DNA from: Planctomycetota bacterium
GTDB lineage: Bacteria; Planctomycetota; Planctomycetia; Pirellulales; Pirellulaceae
Direction of reading: 5' to 3'
DNA length: 14,314 bases
NCBI GenBank assembly: GCA_026692885.1
Contig: JAPLNJ010000032.1
Location: 1 to 14,314, forward strand
The position numbers were made by a program, and so were the translations under genes. Each line of letters begins with the position of its first letter. Position 1 is the stretch's first letter. The notes under the pieces are model-generated. The model was not told the DNA's origin. It ran no database searches and was given only the letters and a program-made list of their open reading frames with translations. Positions 7,449 through 14,116 of the stretch are shown here, one piece after another.

Positions 7449-8873
7449 GTGGAGTCCGTCCTGGCAGCGAGCGGTGCCAGTCGCCACACCACTCGGAAAG
7501 CCAGTGAGTCGCCTGCCGTGAGTGAAGCCTCCCGCCGAGGACCGTTACGCCGTTTCGTGAACCGCTTGGAAGTGGACCAAGCGGTGTTCTACTCGCTTTG
7601 CGTGCGGGCTTGGCAATTCGTCGCGGGGCCGATCAGCGTGCTGATGATTGGGACGTTCTTCCAGCCGGACGTCCAGGGATACTTTTATACGTTCTCCAGC
7701 CTGATGGCGTTACAGAGCTTTTTTGAGCTCGGCTTTCATATTGTGATCGTCAACGTCAGTAGTCACGAATGGCTGCACTTGGAACTCGATGCGGCTGGCC
7801 GCGTCCGCGGCGATTCCGCGGCGCTGTCGCGTTTGGGGAGCCTGAGCCGGTTACTGCTCGTCTGGTACGGCGTCGCGGCCGTCTTGTTTGCGATCAGCGT
7901 CGGGGGGGGGGGGGCCTGGTTCCTGGCACGGAAGGACTACGGTCCCATCCCCTGGCCGATGCCCTGGGCGGTGCTCGTCCTGTTGTCGGCAAGCACTCTG
8001 TGGGTGCTCCCCTTCATCGTCCTGCTCGAAGGTTGCGGGCAGATGGCGGTCGTCAACCGGTATCGCGTCTACCAGGCGGTTTGCGGCAGCTTGGCGGTGT
8101 GGACATGCTTGGCCTGCGGCGGAAGCCTGTGGGCCATAGTGGCCGCCTCGGCGGTCCAATTGATCTGGAGCCTGATCCTGCTGGCGGTGCGATACCGGCG
8201 GTTCTTCCAGGCGGTGTTCCACGCTCCGGCCGGCCCCCGGCTGCGTTGGAGCACGGAGCTGTGGCCGATGCAGTGGCGTCTGGCGATCAGTGCCGTGTTC
8301 AGTTATTTTGCCTTCAACTTGTTCACGCCCGTGATCTTCCACTACCACGGACCGGCTATGGCCGGGCGGATGGGTATGACCTGGCAACTGGTAACGATGC
8401 TGCAGGCTGTCGCGCTGGCCTGGGTCCAAACGCGAGCGCCGCTGTTCGGCAGACTGGTGGCTAAACAGGATTTCCGCGAGTTGGACCGGGTCTTTTTCCG
8501 GCTGACCTGGATTTCGTTAGGAGTGGCGTGTGCAGGCGGCTCTGCCCTCTGGTTGGCAGTCTGGGGGCTGTACGCTTGGGAATTCCGGCTGGCCAACCGC
8601 ATGCTTGGACCCGCTGTGACCGGATTGTTCTTGTTGGCGATTCTCGTCTTCCACTTTCCAAGTTGCCAAGCCTTCTATGTCCGGGCGCACAAACGGGAGC
8701 CGCTGTTGCTCGTGAGCATCGTTTCCTGTTCCCTGATCGGCGGTTCGGTAGCGTGGGCCGGCCAGTTCTATGGGCCGTTGGGCACGGCGTGGGCGTACTT
8801 GGCCGTCGTGGCCGGCTGCATTTTTCCCTGGCAAACCTGGGTGTGGTGGCGCTGCCGCAAGTCGCACGGCTAG
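7449..8873 (+). CDS. Polytopic membrane protein, probable polysaccharide flippase (Wzx/MVF-like)
   Basis: The 474-aa product has about 11-12 hydrophobic segments, for example around residues 52-70, 82-102, 134-159, 171-194, 208-232, 234-248, 278-297, 311-327, 352-376, 387-405, 418-437 and 443-463. Short basic loops separate them. Size and layout fit the oligosaccharide flippase superfamily, which moves lipid-linked glycan units across the inner membrane. This would complete the pathway begun by the dehydratase, methyltransferases and GT2 upstream. The annotated start is GTG 7449; GTG 7518 (VSEASRRGPLRR) is an equally plausible start because the first 23 residues are hydrophilic, and neither has a Shine-Dalgarno. 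A run of 13 G (7902-7914) lies in frame and encodes GGGG (152-155). A change of one G would truncate or scramble the protein after segment three. The family call rests on topology more than on motifs. Confidence 0.72.
   Translation: MESVLAASGASRHTTRKASESPAVSEASRRGPLRRFVNRLEVDQAVFYSLCVRAWQFVAGPISVLMIGTFFQPDVQGYFYTFSSLMALQSFFELGFHIVIVNVSSHEWLHLELDAAGRVRGDSAALSRLGSLSRLLLVWYGVAAVLFAISVGGGGAWFLARKDYGPIPWPMPWAVLVLLSASTLWVLPFIVLLEGCGQMAVVNRYRVYQAVCGSLAVWTCLACGGSLWAIVAASAVQLIWSLILLAVRYRRFFQAVFHAPAGPRLRWSTELWPMQWRLAISAVFSYFAFNLFTPVIFHYHGPAMAGRMGMTWQLVTMLQAVALAWVQTRAPLFGRLVAKQDFRELDRVFFRLTWISLGVACAGGSALWLAVWGLYAWEFRLANRMLGPAVTGLFLLAILVFHFPSCQAFYVRAHKREPLLLVSIVSCSLIGGSVAWAGQFYGPLGTAWAYLAVVAGCIFPWQTWVWWRCRKSHG
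7902..7914 (+). repeat. Homopolymeric G13 tract inside the flippase-like gene
   Basis: Thirteen consecutive G bases follow GTC at 7899-7901. As read, the tract keeps the full-length frame (four Gly codons and the first base of an Ala codon). Long G runs in coding DNA are prone to slipped-strand errors and are a classic phase-variation device in surface-glycan genes of other bacteria. They are also a common sequencing or assembly error site. Confidence 0.9.
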
Positions 8874-8971
8874 GAATCAGGGCGCTCTGCACGCGTCGCA
8901 CGTCGAACACGTGCTCCATCGTGCCCGCGTCGACGCGCGCGAGGGCCCTGCTCGAACTCTGATTGTCCCCG

Positions 8972-8980
8972 TGCTACAAT
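8972..8980 (+). promoter_or_regulatory. Candidate extended -10 promoter element for the GH2 gene
   Basis: TGCTACAAT matches the extended -10 form TGnTATAAT with one mismatch in the hexamer. No good -35 lies 16-18 bases upstream, as expected for extended -10 promoters. It is about 65 bp before ATG 9045, inside the 171-bp gap after the flippase-like gene. The GH2 gene therefore probably starts its own transcript. Confidence 0.42.
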
Positions 8981-9044
8981 TCGCGACTCGGGGGCAGGAG
9001 TCTGGACCGGCACCATCATTGGACACTCACGAGAGGAGCTATCT

Positions 9045-11600
9045 ATGCTGCGAGGTTGCTGTTGGCAGGTAGTGATCGGGTTGGCTGTGGCGTGTTCCCT
9101 CCCCACCGCGTGGGCTGCGGCCGGTGGCAGACGAACCATTGCCTTGGACGGCCTGTGGCAGGTGGCCGAGGGAACTCTGGAAGAACCGCCGAAGACCTAC
9201 GACCACCAAGTCCCCGTGCCCGGTTTGGCCGACATGGCCACGCCAGCGTGGGAGGGCGTGGGGGTCAAAGATACCGACTCCCGTCGGCAGGCGTTTTGGT
9301 ACCGTCGGACATTCACCGTCGAAGGCCCACTCCCCGCTGTCGCGGTGCTCAAGGTCCACAAGGCCCGCTACGGCACGCGGGTGTATCTGAACGGCCAACG
9401 CATCGGTGACCACGTGCCTTGCTTCACGCCGGGCTACTTCGATCTGCGGCAACACTTGCGAGGCAACGGCCAGGAAAACGAGTTGTTGATTCGCGTCGGC
9501 GCGTCCCACACGGACGTGCCGAAGACGGTCCCGTGGGGCCACGACTTCGAAAAGATCCGCTACATTCCGGGCCTCTTCGATTCAGTCGAACTGCTGCTCA
9601 GCGGCACACCGCAAGTGGTCCAGGTCCAGGCCGTGCCGGACTTGGCGGCAAAGGCCGTGCGGGTGGTGGCCACGCTGCGATTGACGAACGAGGCGGCGGC
9701 GAGCATCCGCTGCACGGTGCGAGAAGCGAAGAGCGGCAAGGTCGTCGGCACGGCCGAAAGCCAAGCAGGTTCCGCTCGCCGGACGGAGCCTAGTTCCGTC
9801 GGGCCGCCGGGATCTACCGCCAGCCAAGCACAGACCTCGGAAGTCACCGTGCCCATCGCCGACTGCCGACTGTGGTCGCCCGAAGATCCGTTCCTGTACG
9901 AATTGGAGACTTCCACCGGAGCCGACGCGCTGACGACCCGCTTCGGCATGCGCACCTTCCGATTCGATCCCGACACGAAACGGGCGATGCTCAACGGAAA
10001 GCCCTATTTCCTGCGGGGCACCAACATCTGCATCGACCGGTTCTTCGAGGACCCGGCCCGCGGTGACAAGCCCTGGCGCGAGGATTGGGTGCGGTCCGTG
10101 ATTCGGGCGTTTCGCAGCATGCACTGGAACGTCTGCCGCTACTGCATCGGCTTTCCGCCGGAGGTCTGGTATCGCGTTGCGGATGAAGAAGGGCTGATGA
10201 TTCAAGACGAGTTTCCCGTGTGGGGCCAGACGGGTGATCTGCAGCCGCTGACCGAACAGTACACGGAATGGATGCAAGAACGCTGGAATCATCCGAGCGT
10301 CGTGATCTGGGACGCCCAGAACGAGACGGCCAAACAGGATGTGACCAGCCAGGCCCTGACTGCCGTGCGCGGTCTCGACCTCGCCGATCGTCCCTGGGAC
10401 AACGGCTGGGCGGCGCCGCAACGGCCGACGGATGTCTACGAGGCTCATCCCTACGCCTTCGGCAACCCGAACTTCCAGATGTCGCAGTTTGCGAAACTGT
10501 CCCCGAAGGCCGGCAGCCCGGGCAGTTGGTCGGGCAACCCGCTGCCCAACCAGGGCGATAACCCGGTGATCATCAACGAGTATGGCTGGCTGTGGCTGAA
10601 CCGGGACGGCACGCCGACGACGCTCACCACGAAGGCCTATCAGAATCTGCTTTCGCAGGATGCCACGGCGGCAGAACATCGCGAAAAGTATGCCCGGCTG
10701 CTGGCGGCGAAGACCGAGTTTTGGCGCTGCGGTCGGCAGGTCGCTGGCGTGCTGCATTTCTGTGGCTTGGGCTACAGCCGTGCCGGCGGACAAACCAGTG
10801 ACAACTTCATCGACTTGGAGCAGCCGAAGTTTGAACCCGCTTTCTTCCGCTATGTCCGCGACGCCTTTGCGCCCGTGGGCTTGCTGCTTGATGTCTGGGG
10901 CGAAGAGTTACCGGCCGGCAAGACGCAAGAGATCCGCGTGGTTGTAATCAACGATCTGGATGCCGCTTGGCAAGGCCCCGTGACGCTACGGATGGTCGAT
11001 CGCGCGCAGACGACGAAGCCGCTAGCGGAGCAGTCGCAGGAGCTTCGCGTGGGGGCCTTGGGCCGAGAGACACTGGCCTTCGAAGTCACCGTACCCGCGG
11101 AGACCGGCAGCTACCAGTTGATCGCGGAATTGCGTGGGGCGGAGGGCCAGCCGGTCCGCAGCCTCAGGGATTTCGCCATCCTAACCGCCGCACAACGCGA
11201 GGCCCGGACGGGAATCGCCGTGGGCAAGCCTGTCACGGCCTCGTCCGTCGTCACCGTCGGCACCGAGACGTATCCCGCAGCGCAAGCCGTCGATGGGAAC
11301 GCGGGCACCCGTTGGTCGTCGGAGTTCTCGGATCCGCAATGGCTGGCCGTAGATCTGGGCAGCGTGACCAAAATTAGCCGCGTCCAGCTGGCGTGGGAAG
11401 CCGCGTCTGGCAAAGCCTACGCGATCCAAGTCTCGACCGACGGAGAGACGTGGACGGACGTGTATCAGACGGAAACGGGCCTGGGCGGCACCGAGGACCT
11501 TCGTTTGACACCTGTCGACGCGCGCTGGGTGCGGTACTACGGCACCTCACGAACGACAAACTTTGGGCACTCGTTGTGGGAGTTCCGGGTCTTTCGGTGA
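9045..11600 (+). CDS. Secreted glycoside hydrolase family 2 enzyme with C-terminal F5/8C domain
   Basis: The 851-aa product starts with a signal peptide (hydrophobic core 8-20, probable cleavage near AWA 22-24). A GH2 sugar-binding jelly-roll follows (about 30-190: LDGLWQVAEG, FWYRRTFTVEG, YLNGQRIGDH). Next comes an Ig-like domain (about 195-310) and the TIM barrel, opening with MLNGKPYFLRGTNICIDR. The acid/base is E427 in WDAQNET, and the nucleophile is probably E512 in IINEYGW. Residues about 726-851 form a discoidin/CBM32-like domain (GKPVTASS, AVDGNAGTRWSS, WLAVDLG, WEFRVFR). GH2 members hydrolyse beta-galactosides, beta-mannosides or beta-glucuronides; the substrate here is uncertain. 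It likely acts in the periplasm or on the cell surface on complex glycans. ATG 9045 is supported by AGGAG at 9034-9038, six bases upstream. The stop is 8 bp before a palindromic element. Confidence 0.88.
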   Translation: MLRGCCWQVVIGLAVACSLPTAWAAAGGRRTIALDGLWQVAEGTLEEPPKTYDHQVPVPGLADMATPAWEGVGVKDTDSRRQAFWYRRTFTVEGPLPAVAVLKVHKARYGTRVYLNGQRIGDHVPCFTPGYFDLRQHLRGNGQENELLIRVGASHTDVPKTVPWGHDFEKIRYIPGLFDSVELLLSGTPQVVQVQAVPDLAAKAVRVVATLRLTNEAAASIRCTVREAKSGKVVGTAESQAGSARRTEPSSVGPPGSTASQAQTSEVTVPIADCRLWSPEDPFLYELETSTGADALTTRFGMRTFRFDPDTKRAMLNGKPYFLRGTNICIDRFFEDPARGDKPWREDWVRSVIRAFRSMHWNVCRYCIGFPPEVWYRVADEEGLMIQDEFPVWGQTGDLQPLTEQYTEWMQERWNHPSVVIWDAQNETAKQDVTSQALTAVRGLDLADRPWDNGWAAPQRPTDVYEAHPYAFGNPNFQMSQFAKLSPKAGSPGSWSGNPLPNQGDNPVIINEYGWLWLNRDGTPTTLTTKAYQNLLSQDATAAEHREKYARLLAAKTEFWRCGRQVAGVLHFCGLGYSRAGGQTSDNFIDLEQPKFEPAFFRYVRDAFAPVGLLLDVWGEELPAGKTQEIRVVVINDLDAAWQGPVTLRMVDRAQTTKPLAEQSQELRVGALGRETLAFEVTVPAETGSYQLIAELRGAEGQPVRSLRDFAILTAAQREARTGIAVGKPVTASSVVTVGTETYPAAQAVDGNAGTRWSSEFSDPQWLAVDLGSVTKISRVQLAWEAASGKAYAIQVSTDGETWTDVYQTETGLGGTEDLRLTPVDARWVRYYGTSRTTNFGHSLWEFRVFR

Positions 11601-11608
11601 ACGCTCTT

Positions 11609-11729
11609 AGGATCGCGAAATGAATTAATGTCTGGTCTTCAAGGTAGCCATCACGCTCCGCGTGATGGTATGTCATCTCGCGGAGCGAGATGACCACATT
11701 CTTGCGGCAGTTATTTCTTTCGCGATCCT
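11609..11729. repeat. 121-bp nested palindrome containing two inverted REP-like hairpins
   Basis: The outer arms AGGATCGCGAAA (11609-11620) and TTTCGCGATCCT (11718-11729) are a perfect 12-bp inverted repeat. Between them are hairpin A, CATCACGC-TCC-GCGTGATG (11649-11667), and hairpin B, a 10-bp stem GTCATCTCGC / GCGAGATGAC with loop GGA (11672-11694). A and B are inverted near-copies of each other, and their one difference in the shared stem is a compensated A-T to T-A change. The layout resembles a two-REP (BIME-like) unit. Lying 8 bp after the GH2 stop, it may also affect transcript ends, but there is no T tract. Confidence 0.75.
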
Positions 11730-11850
11730 TAACGCGGCTTGGCTGCGTTCGGCCGCAACCAAAGCGGCCGACGGCGTCGGCCCGGCCTGCTCCCCTCGCC
11801 CCGGCACTCCGGGGAGTGCGCCCTGTCCGCAGCGTCGAACCGGACCGGTA

Positions 11851-11880
11851 TTGTCGGCTCCTCTACCGCGATTGTAAGAT
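11851..11880 (+). promoter_or_regulatory. Candidate promoter for the Uma2-family gene
   Basis: TTGTCG (11851-11856, 4/6 match to the -35) is separated by 18 bases from TAAGAT (11875-11880, 4/6 match to the -10). It lies about 70 bp upstream of ATG 11950. Both boxes are imperfect, so this is a modest candidate. Confidence 0.38.
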
Positions 11881-11949
11881 AGGGTGGTTTCCTATTCGCG
11901 TCTCCTCTGGGGAGGCGTTGTTGTCCAGCCCCGAACCGAATTGTGTCCC

Positions 11950-12594
11950 ATGATCGTTCCCCCGCCAGCCACTGCTGAGCACGTCGTGTTGTACGACGTT
12001 TCGTGGGAGGCGTATGAATGCCTGCTCGAAGCGTTCGGGGACCGTCGGTTGCGACATTCGTACGACGATGGGACGCTCGAGATCATGTCACCCTTGAAAC
12101 GGCACGACCGCGTCAAGAAACTGGTTGCCCGCCTGATCGAGATGGCGGCGTACGAGCTCGACATCGAGATTCAGGGGATCGGTTCGACCACGCTGCGCCG
12201 TTCCAAACGGCTCAAAGGACTGGAGCCGGACGAGTGCTATTACGTCGCGCACGAAGCGGAAGTCCGCGACAAGGCAGACTACCTGCCCGGACGCGATCCG
12301 CCGCCGGATTTGGCGGTGGAAATCGAGGTGACCAGTTCCAGCGTCGACCGTATGCACATCTACGCGAATCTGGGGGTATCGGAAGTCTGGCGATTCCGAG
12401 CTGAGCAACTGTCTTTCTGGCGGCTCCAGAGCACCGGCAAATATGTGCGCAGCGTCCGCAGTCGGGCCTTCCCGAGATTGACCTGCCAGGTGCTGAACGA
12501 GATGCTGGGCCAGCGTTTCGAGCAGAGCGAAAACCAAATCGTCCGCTGGTTGGTCGCGTGGCTTCGTCAACCAGCGGAGCGGCGCGGCAAGTGA
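11950..12594 (+). CDS. Uma2-family (DUF820) putative endonuclease
   Basis: From ATG 11950 the product is 215 aa and matches the Uma2 family, a PD-(D/E)xK restriction-endonuclease-like fold. Family features seen are the opening VSWEAYECLLEAFGDRRLRHSYDDGTLEIMSP (17-48), a middle VKKLVARLIEMAAYELDI (55-72), the catalytic core PPDLAVEIEVTSSS (118-131; D120, E124) and IYANLGVSEVWRF (137-149). The usual final core residue after the Glu is replaced by E126, but family members vary there. Uma2 proteins occur in many copies in cyanobacteria and planctomycetes; their biological role is not well established. The frame extends 66 bp further upstream, but the family N-terminus fits ATG 11950. The 3' end overlaps one arm of an inverted repeat. 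Repeat-dense DNA lies on both sides. Confidence 0.85.
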   Translation: MIVPPPATAEHVVLYDVSWEAYECLLEAFGDRRLRHSYDDGTLEIMSPLKRHDRVKKLVARLIEMAAYELDIEIQGIGSTTLRRSKRLKGLEPDECYYVAHEAEVRDKADYLPGRDPPPDLAVEIEVTSSSVDRMHIYANLGVSEVWRFRAEQLSFWRLQSTGKYVRSVRSRAFPRLTCQVLNEMLGQRFEQSENQIVRWLVAWLRQPAERRGK

Positions 12595-12610
12595 ACGCCC
12601 GCTCCGCTGG
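12571..12610. repeat. 12-bp inverted repeat spanning the stop codon of the Uma2 gene
   Basis: CCAGCGGAGCGG (12571-12582) pairs perfectly with CCGCTCCGCTGG (12599-12610) around a 16-base loop containing the TGA stop (12592-12594). A smaller stem ACCGG/CCGGT (12611-12615 with 12626-12630) follows. There is no T tract, so an intrinsic terminator is only possible. The left arm encodes the last residues of the protein. Confidence 0.6.
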
Positions 12611-12633
12611 ACCGGCGAAACATGTCCGGTCGA

Positions 12634-12656
12634 GGCCTTGATCATAAGGTTGCGCA
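12634..12656. repeat. Direct copy of the 23-bp end of the long palindrome
   Basis: This 23-bp stretch, beginning GGCCTTGATC and ending GGTTGCGCA, differs at two positions from the left arm of the palindrome at 12702-12724. The two direct copies flank the hairpin unit at 12673-12701. Confidence 0.75.
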
Positions 12657-12672
12657 TCGTAACCCGACGCGT

Positions 12673-12701
12673 CAGCGAGGAAGAACGGCGTTTCCTCGCT
12701 G
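12673..12701. repeat. Hairpin unit between the two direct repeats
   Basis: CAGCGAGGAA (12673-12682) pairs perfectly with TTCCTCGCTG (12692-12701) around a 9-base loop. With the preceding AACCCGACGCGT it resembles a dispersed repeat that I recall being frequently translated as a false protein in planctomycete annotations. Confidence 0.6.
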
Positions 12702-12872
12702 GGCCTTGATCGTAACGTTGCGCACGGCTGTCGGTGCTGGCAATGATCCGGGTGGCTGGTGGCTGAGCCTAAGCGAAGCCCCAGTCCCCGGTTTCTGGGG
12801 CATCGCTGCACTCTACCCCAGCCACCCTGACCTCCTGCTGCTAGCGTTTTGCGCAACGTTACGATCAATGCC
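12702..12872. repeat. 171-bp nested palindromic element with 23-bp terminal inverted repeats
   Basis: The ends 12702-12724 and 12850-12872 are inverted copies with one mismatch in 23 bp (core TTGATCGTAACGTTGCGCA). Nested inside are GGGTGGCTGG (12750-12759) with CCAGCCACCC (12818-12827), and AGCGAAGCCCCAG (12772-12784) with CTGGGGCATCGCT (12795-12807, one mismatch) around a 10-base loop. The whole unit can fold into one long hairpin. It carries no gene and ends 13 bp before the stop of the convergent isomerase-like gene. No target-site duplication is obvious. Confidence 0.78.
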
Positions 12873-12885
12873 TTCGGTCGACCGT

Positions 12886-13866
12886 TCAAACGTCGCACAG
12901 TTTGATGGCCTGGACCAAGCCGGCCGCGGGATCGCGGGTGGGGACGAACTCCTGCCCTACGAAACCCTTGTAGCCGATGTCCAGCAGGGCCTTCAGGCAC
13001 GGCGGGAAGTTGATCTCTTGCGTATCGTCCAACTCGCCCCGGCCCGGCACACCGGCCACGTGCACATGCTTGATGGCGTCACCACACTGGCGAATTCGCC
13101 TGATGATGTCGCCGTCCATGAGCTGTACGTGATAGAGGTCAAACAGCAGGCCCAAACGCGGCGAACCGATCTTGTTGACGATCTCCATGCAGTAATCGAT
13201 ATGGTCGCCCTGGTAACAGGGATGCCCCTTCATCGGATGGTCGCTGACCCGGCTGTTCAACATCTCGATGGCCAGGTTGATCTTCTTCTTCTCCGCGTAG
13301 CCCACGATTTTCTTGAACCCAGCCACGCAATTCTTGGCGCCTTCGACGGGGTCGATTTTGGCGCGATTCGGGGGCAATTTGCTGAGATCCGGAATCGCCC
13401 CGTCCGCCCACGCCCCGCTGTCTTCCGCGTAGCCGGTGAAGGTGATCACCGTGTGGCAGCCGAAATCCACGGATTGGTCGATGCGTTGCTTCAGCATCTC
13501 GATGCAGCCCGGCTGATACTTCGGATTGTTGAAGCCCTGCACGAACAAGTGACTGGGCGCGATGGCACACGTCAGACCGTGTTCCTTGATCGTCGGCCAC
13601 TGTTCGGGCGCCGCCAATTCGACGCTTTGGCAGCCCAGTTGCTTGGCGACGGAGCAGATGCCAGCGAAATCCCAGTACGGTTCGAGGCACCAGGGCACCA
13701 GCGAATGCCGGATACGGCCCTTGGTCGCTGCTCGTTCCACCTTCGGTTCGGCGGCCCGGACTGCGCCGGTCAGGGCCAGCGCCCCCAGGGCTGCTGTGCC
13801 CGCCGCTCCGGCCAACAGTTGACGACGATTGATCGAAGAAGACGCTGCTGATTGCGTGTGGCTCAT
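12886..13866 (-). CDS. Tat-exported sugar isomerase/epimerase-like TIM barrel (hydroxypyruvate isomerase-like)
   Basis: The 326-aa product starts with a twin-arginine signal: SINRRQLLAG (R14, R15), then an alanine/glycine-rich hydrophobic stretch to about residue 39. The rest is an AP-endonuclease-2/xylose-isomerase-like TIM barrel. Likely metal ligands are E201 (LAIEMLNS), D243 (LLFDLYHVQ), H269 (KHVHVAG) and E306 (GQEFVP), the order seen in hydroxypyruvate isomerase and related sugar isomerases. The glycine/proline loop GVPGRGELDD (272-281) also fits that family. True hydroxypyruvate isomerases are cytoplasmic, whereas this protein is predicted to be exported, so a periplasmic sugar-modifying role is more likely. 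The start is supported by GAGGT about seven bases upstream on the minus strand. It is divergent from the kinase gene across 250 bp, and its 3' end abuts the long palindrome. Confidence 0.85.
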   Translation of the reverse strand: MSHTQSAASSSINRRQLLAGAAGTAALGALALTGAVRAAEPKVERAATKGRIRHSLVPWCLEPYWDFAGICSVAKQLGCQSVELAAPEQWPTIKEHGLTCAIAPSHLFVQGFNNPKYQPGCIEMLKQRIDQSVDFGCHTVITFTGYAEDSGAWADGAIPDLSKLPPNRAKIDPVEGAKNCVAGFKKIVGYAEKKKINLAIEMLNSRVSDHPMKGHPCYQGDHIDYCMEIVNKIGSPRLGLLFDLYHVQLMDGDIIRRIRQCGDAIKHVHVAGVPGRGELDDTQEINFPPCLKALLDIGYKGFVGQEFVPTRDPAAGLVQAIKLCDV

Positions 13867-14024
13867 GGTTGACCTCGTGTGGATGATCCTGGTTCTGGTG
13901 CGAACATTGGCGAAAGCTTACCCCGCAGACGTCGGATCGTGACCCGCCTGCGGTCTATAGCTTATCGTCCCGCTACGGTACACTGCAGTGAATCGCAAGG
14001 CAAGCCTGCCGAAACCGCCGGGAA

Positions 14025-14083
14025 GTAGGTCAGGCTTTCCAGCCTGACGCCCAAACCATGTCAGCCTGGAAAGGCTGACCTAC
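14025..14083. repeat. Pair of inverted REP-like hairpins between divergent genes
   Basis: Hairpin A (14029-14048) has stem GTCAGGCT/AGCCTGAC with loop TTCC. Hairpin B (14060-14079) has stem GTCAGCCT/AGGCTGAC with loop GGAA. GTAG at 14025-14028 before A and CTAC at 14080-14083 after B extend the outer symmetry to 24-bp arms. A and B are inverted copies differing at one stem pair, and the difference is compensated on both sides (G-C versus C-G). The unit ends 33 bp upstream of the kinase start. Confidence 0.8.
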
Positions 14084-14116
14084 GAAGGCGTGCAAAAAAC
14101 CATTGGATCCAACCCC

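Larger units (their letters stand above)
11601..11949. other. Repeat-rich intergenic region between the GH2 and Uma2 genes
   Basis: This 349-bp stretch has no convincing gene. It holds a nested palindrome (11609-11729), a GC-rich imperfect stem (TTGGCTGCG at 11739-11747 with CGCAACCAA at 11754-11762), the perfect palindrome GGCCGACG-G-CGTCGGCC at 11766-11782, and a candidate promoter at 11851-11880. The Uma2 frame is open upstream of ATG 11950, but the extra residues have no family character. Confidence 0.6.

Noticed and set aside
7769..8464. A 231-codon frame overlapping the flippase-like gene
   Set aside because: It is an alternative frame over membrane-protein coding sequence, and its translation is Arg/Gly-rich with no membrane segments. 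Not a separate gene.
9582..10793. A 403-codon open frame on the minus strand inside the GH2 gene
   Set aside because: It is antisense to a well-supported GH2 coding region with both catalytic glutamates, and its translation shows no domain. It is a by-product of high G+C codon use.
11641..11704. Possible small CRISPR-like array
   Set aside because: The repeated units are two adjacent inverted hairpins, not direct repeats with spacers of constant size. No such array occurs in the window.
12622..13851. A 409-codon plus-strand frame covering the palindromic element and the isomerase-like gene
   Set aside because: It is antisense to the Tat-signal isomerase-like gene and begins in repeat DNA. 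Its translation has no recognisable family.
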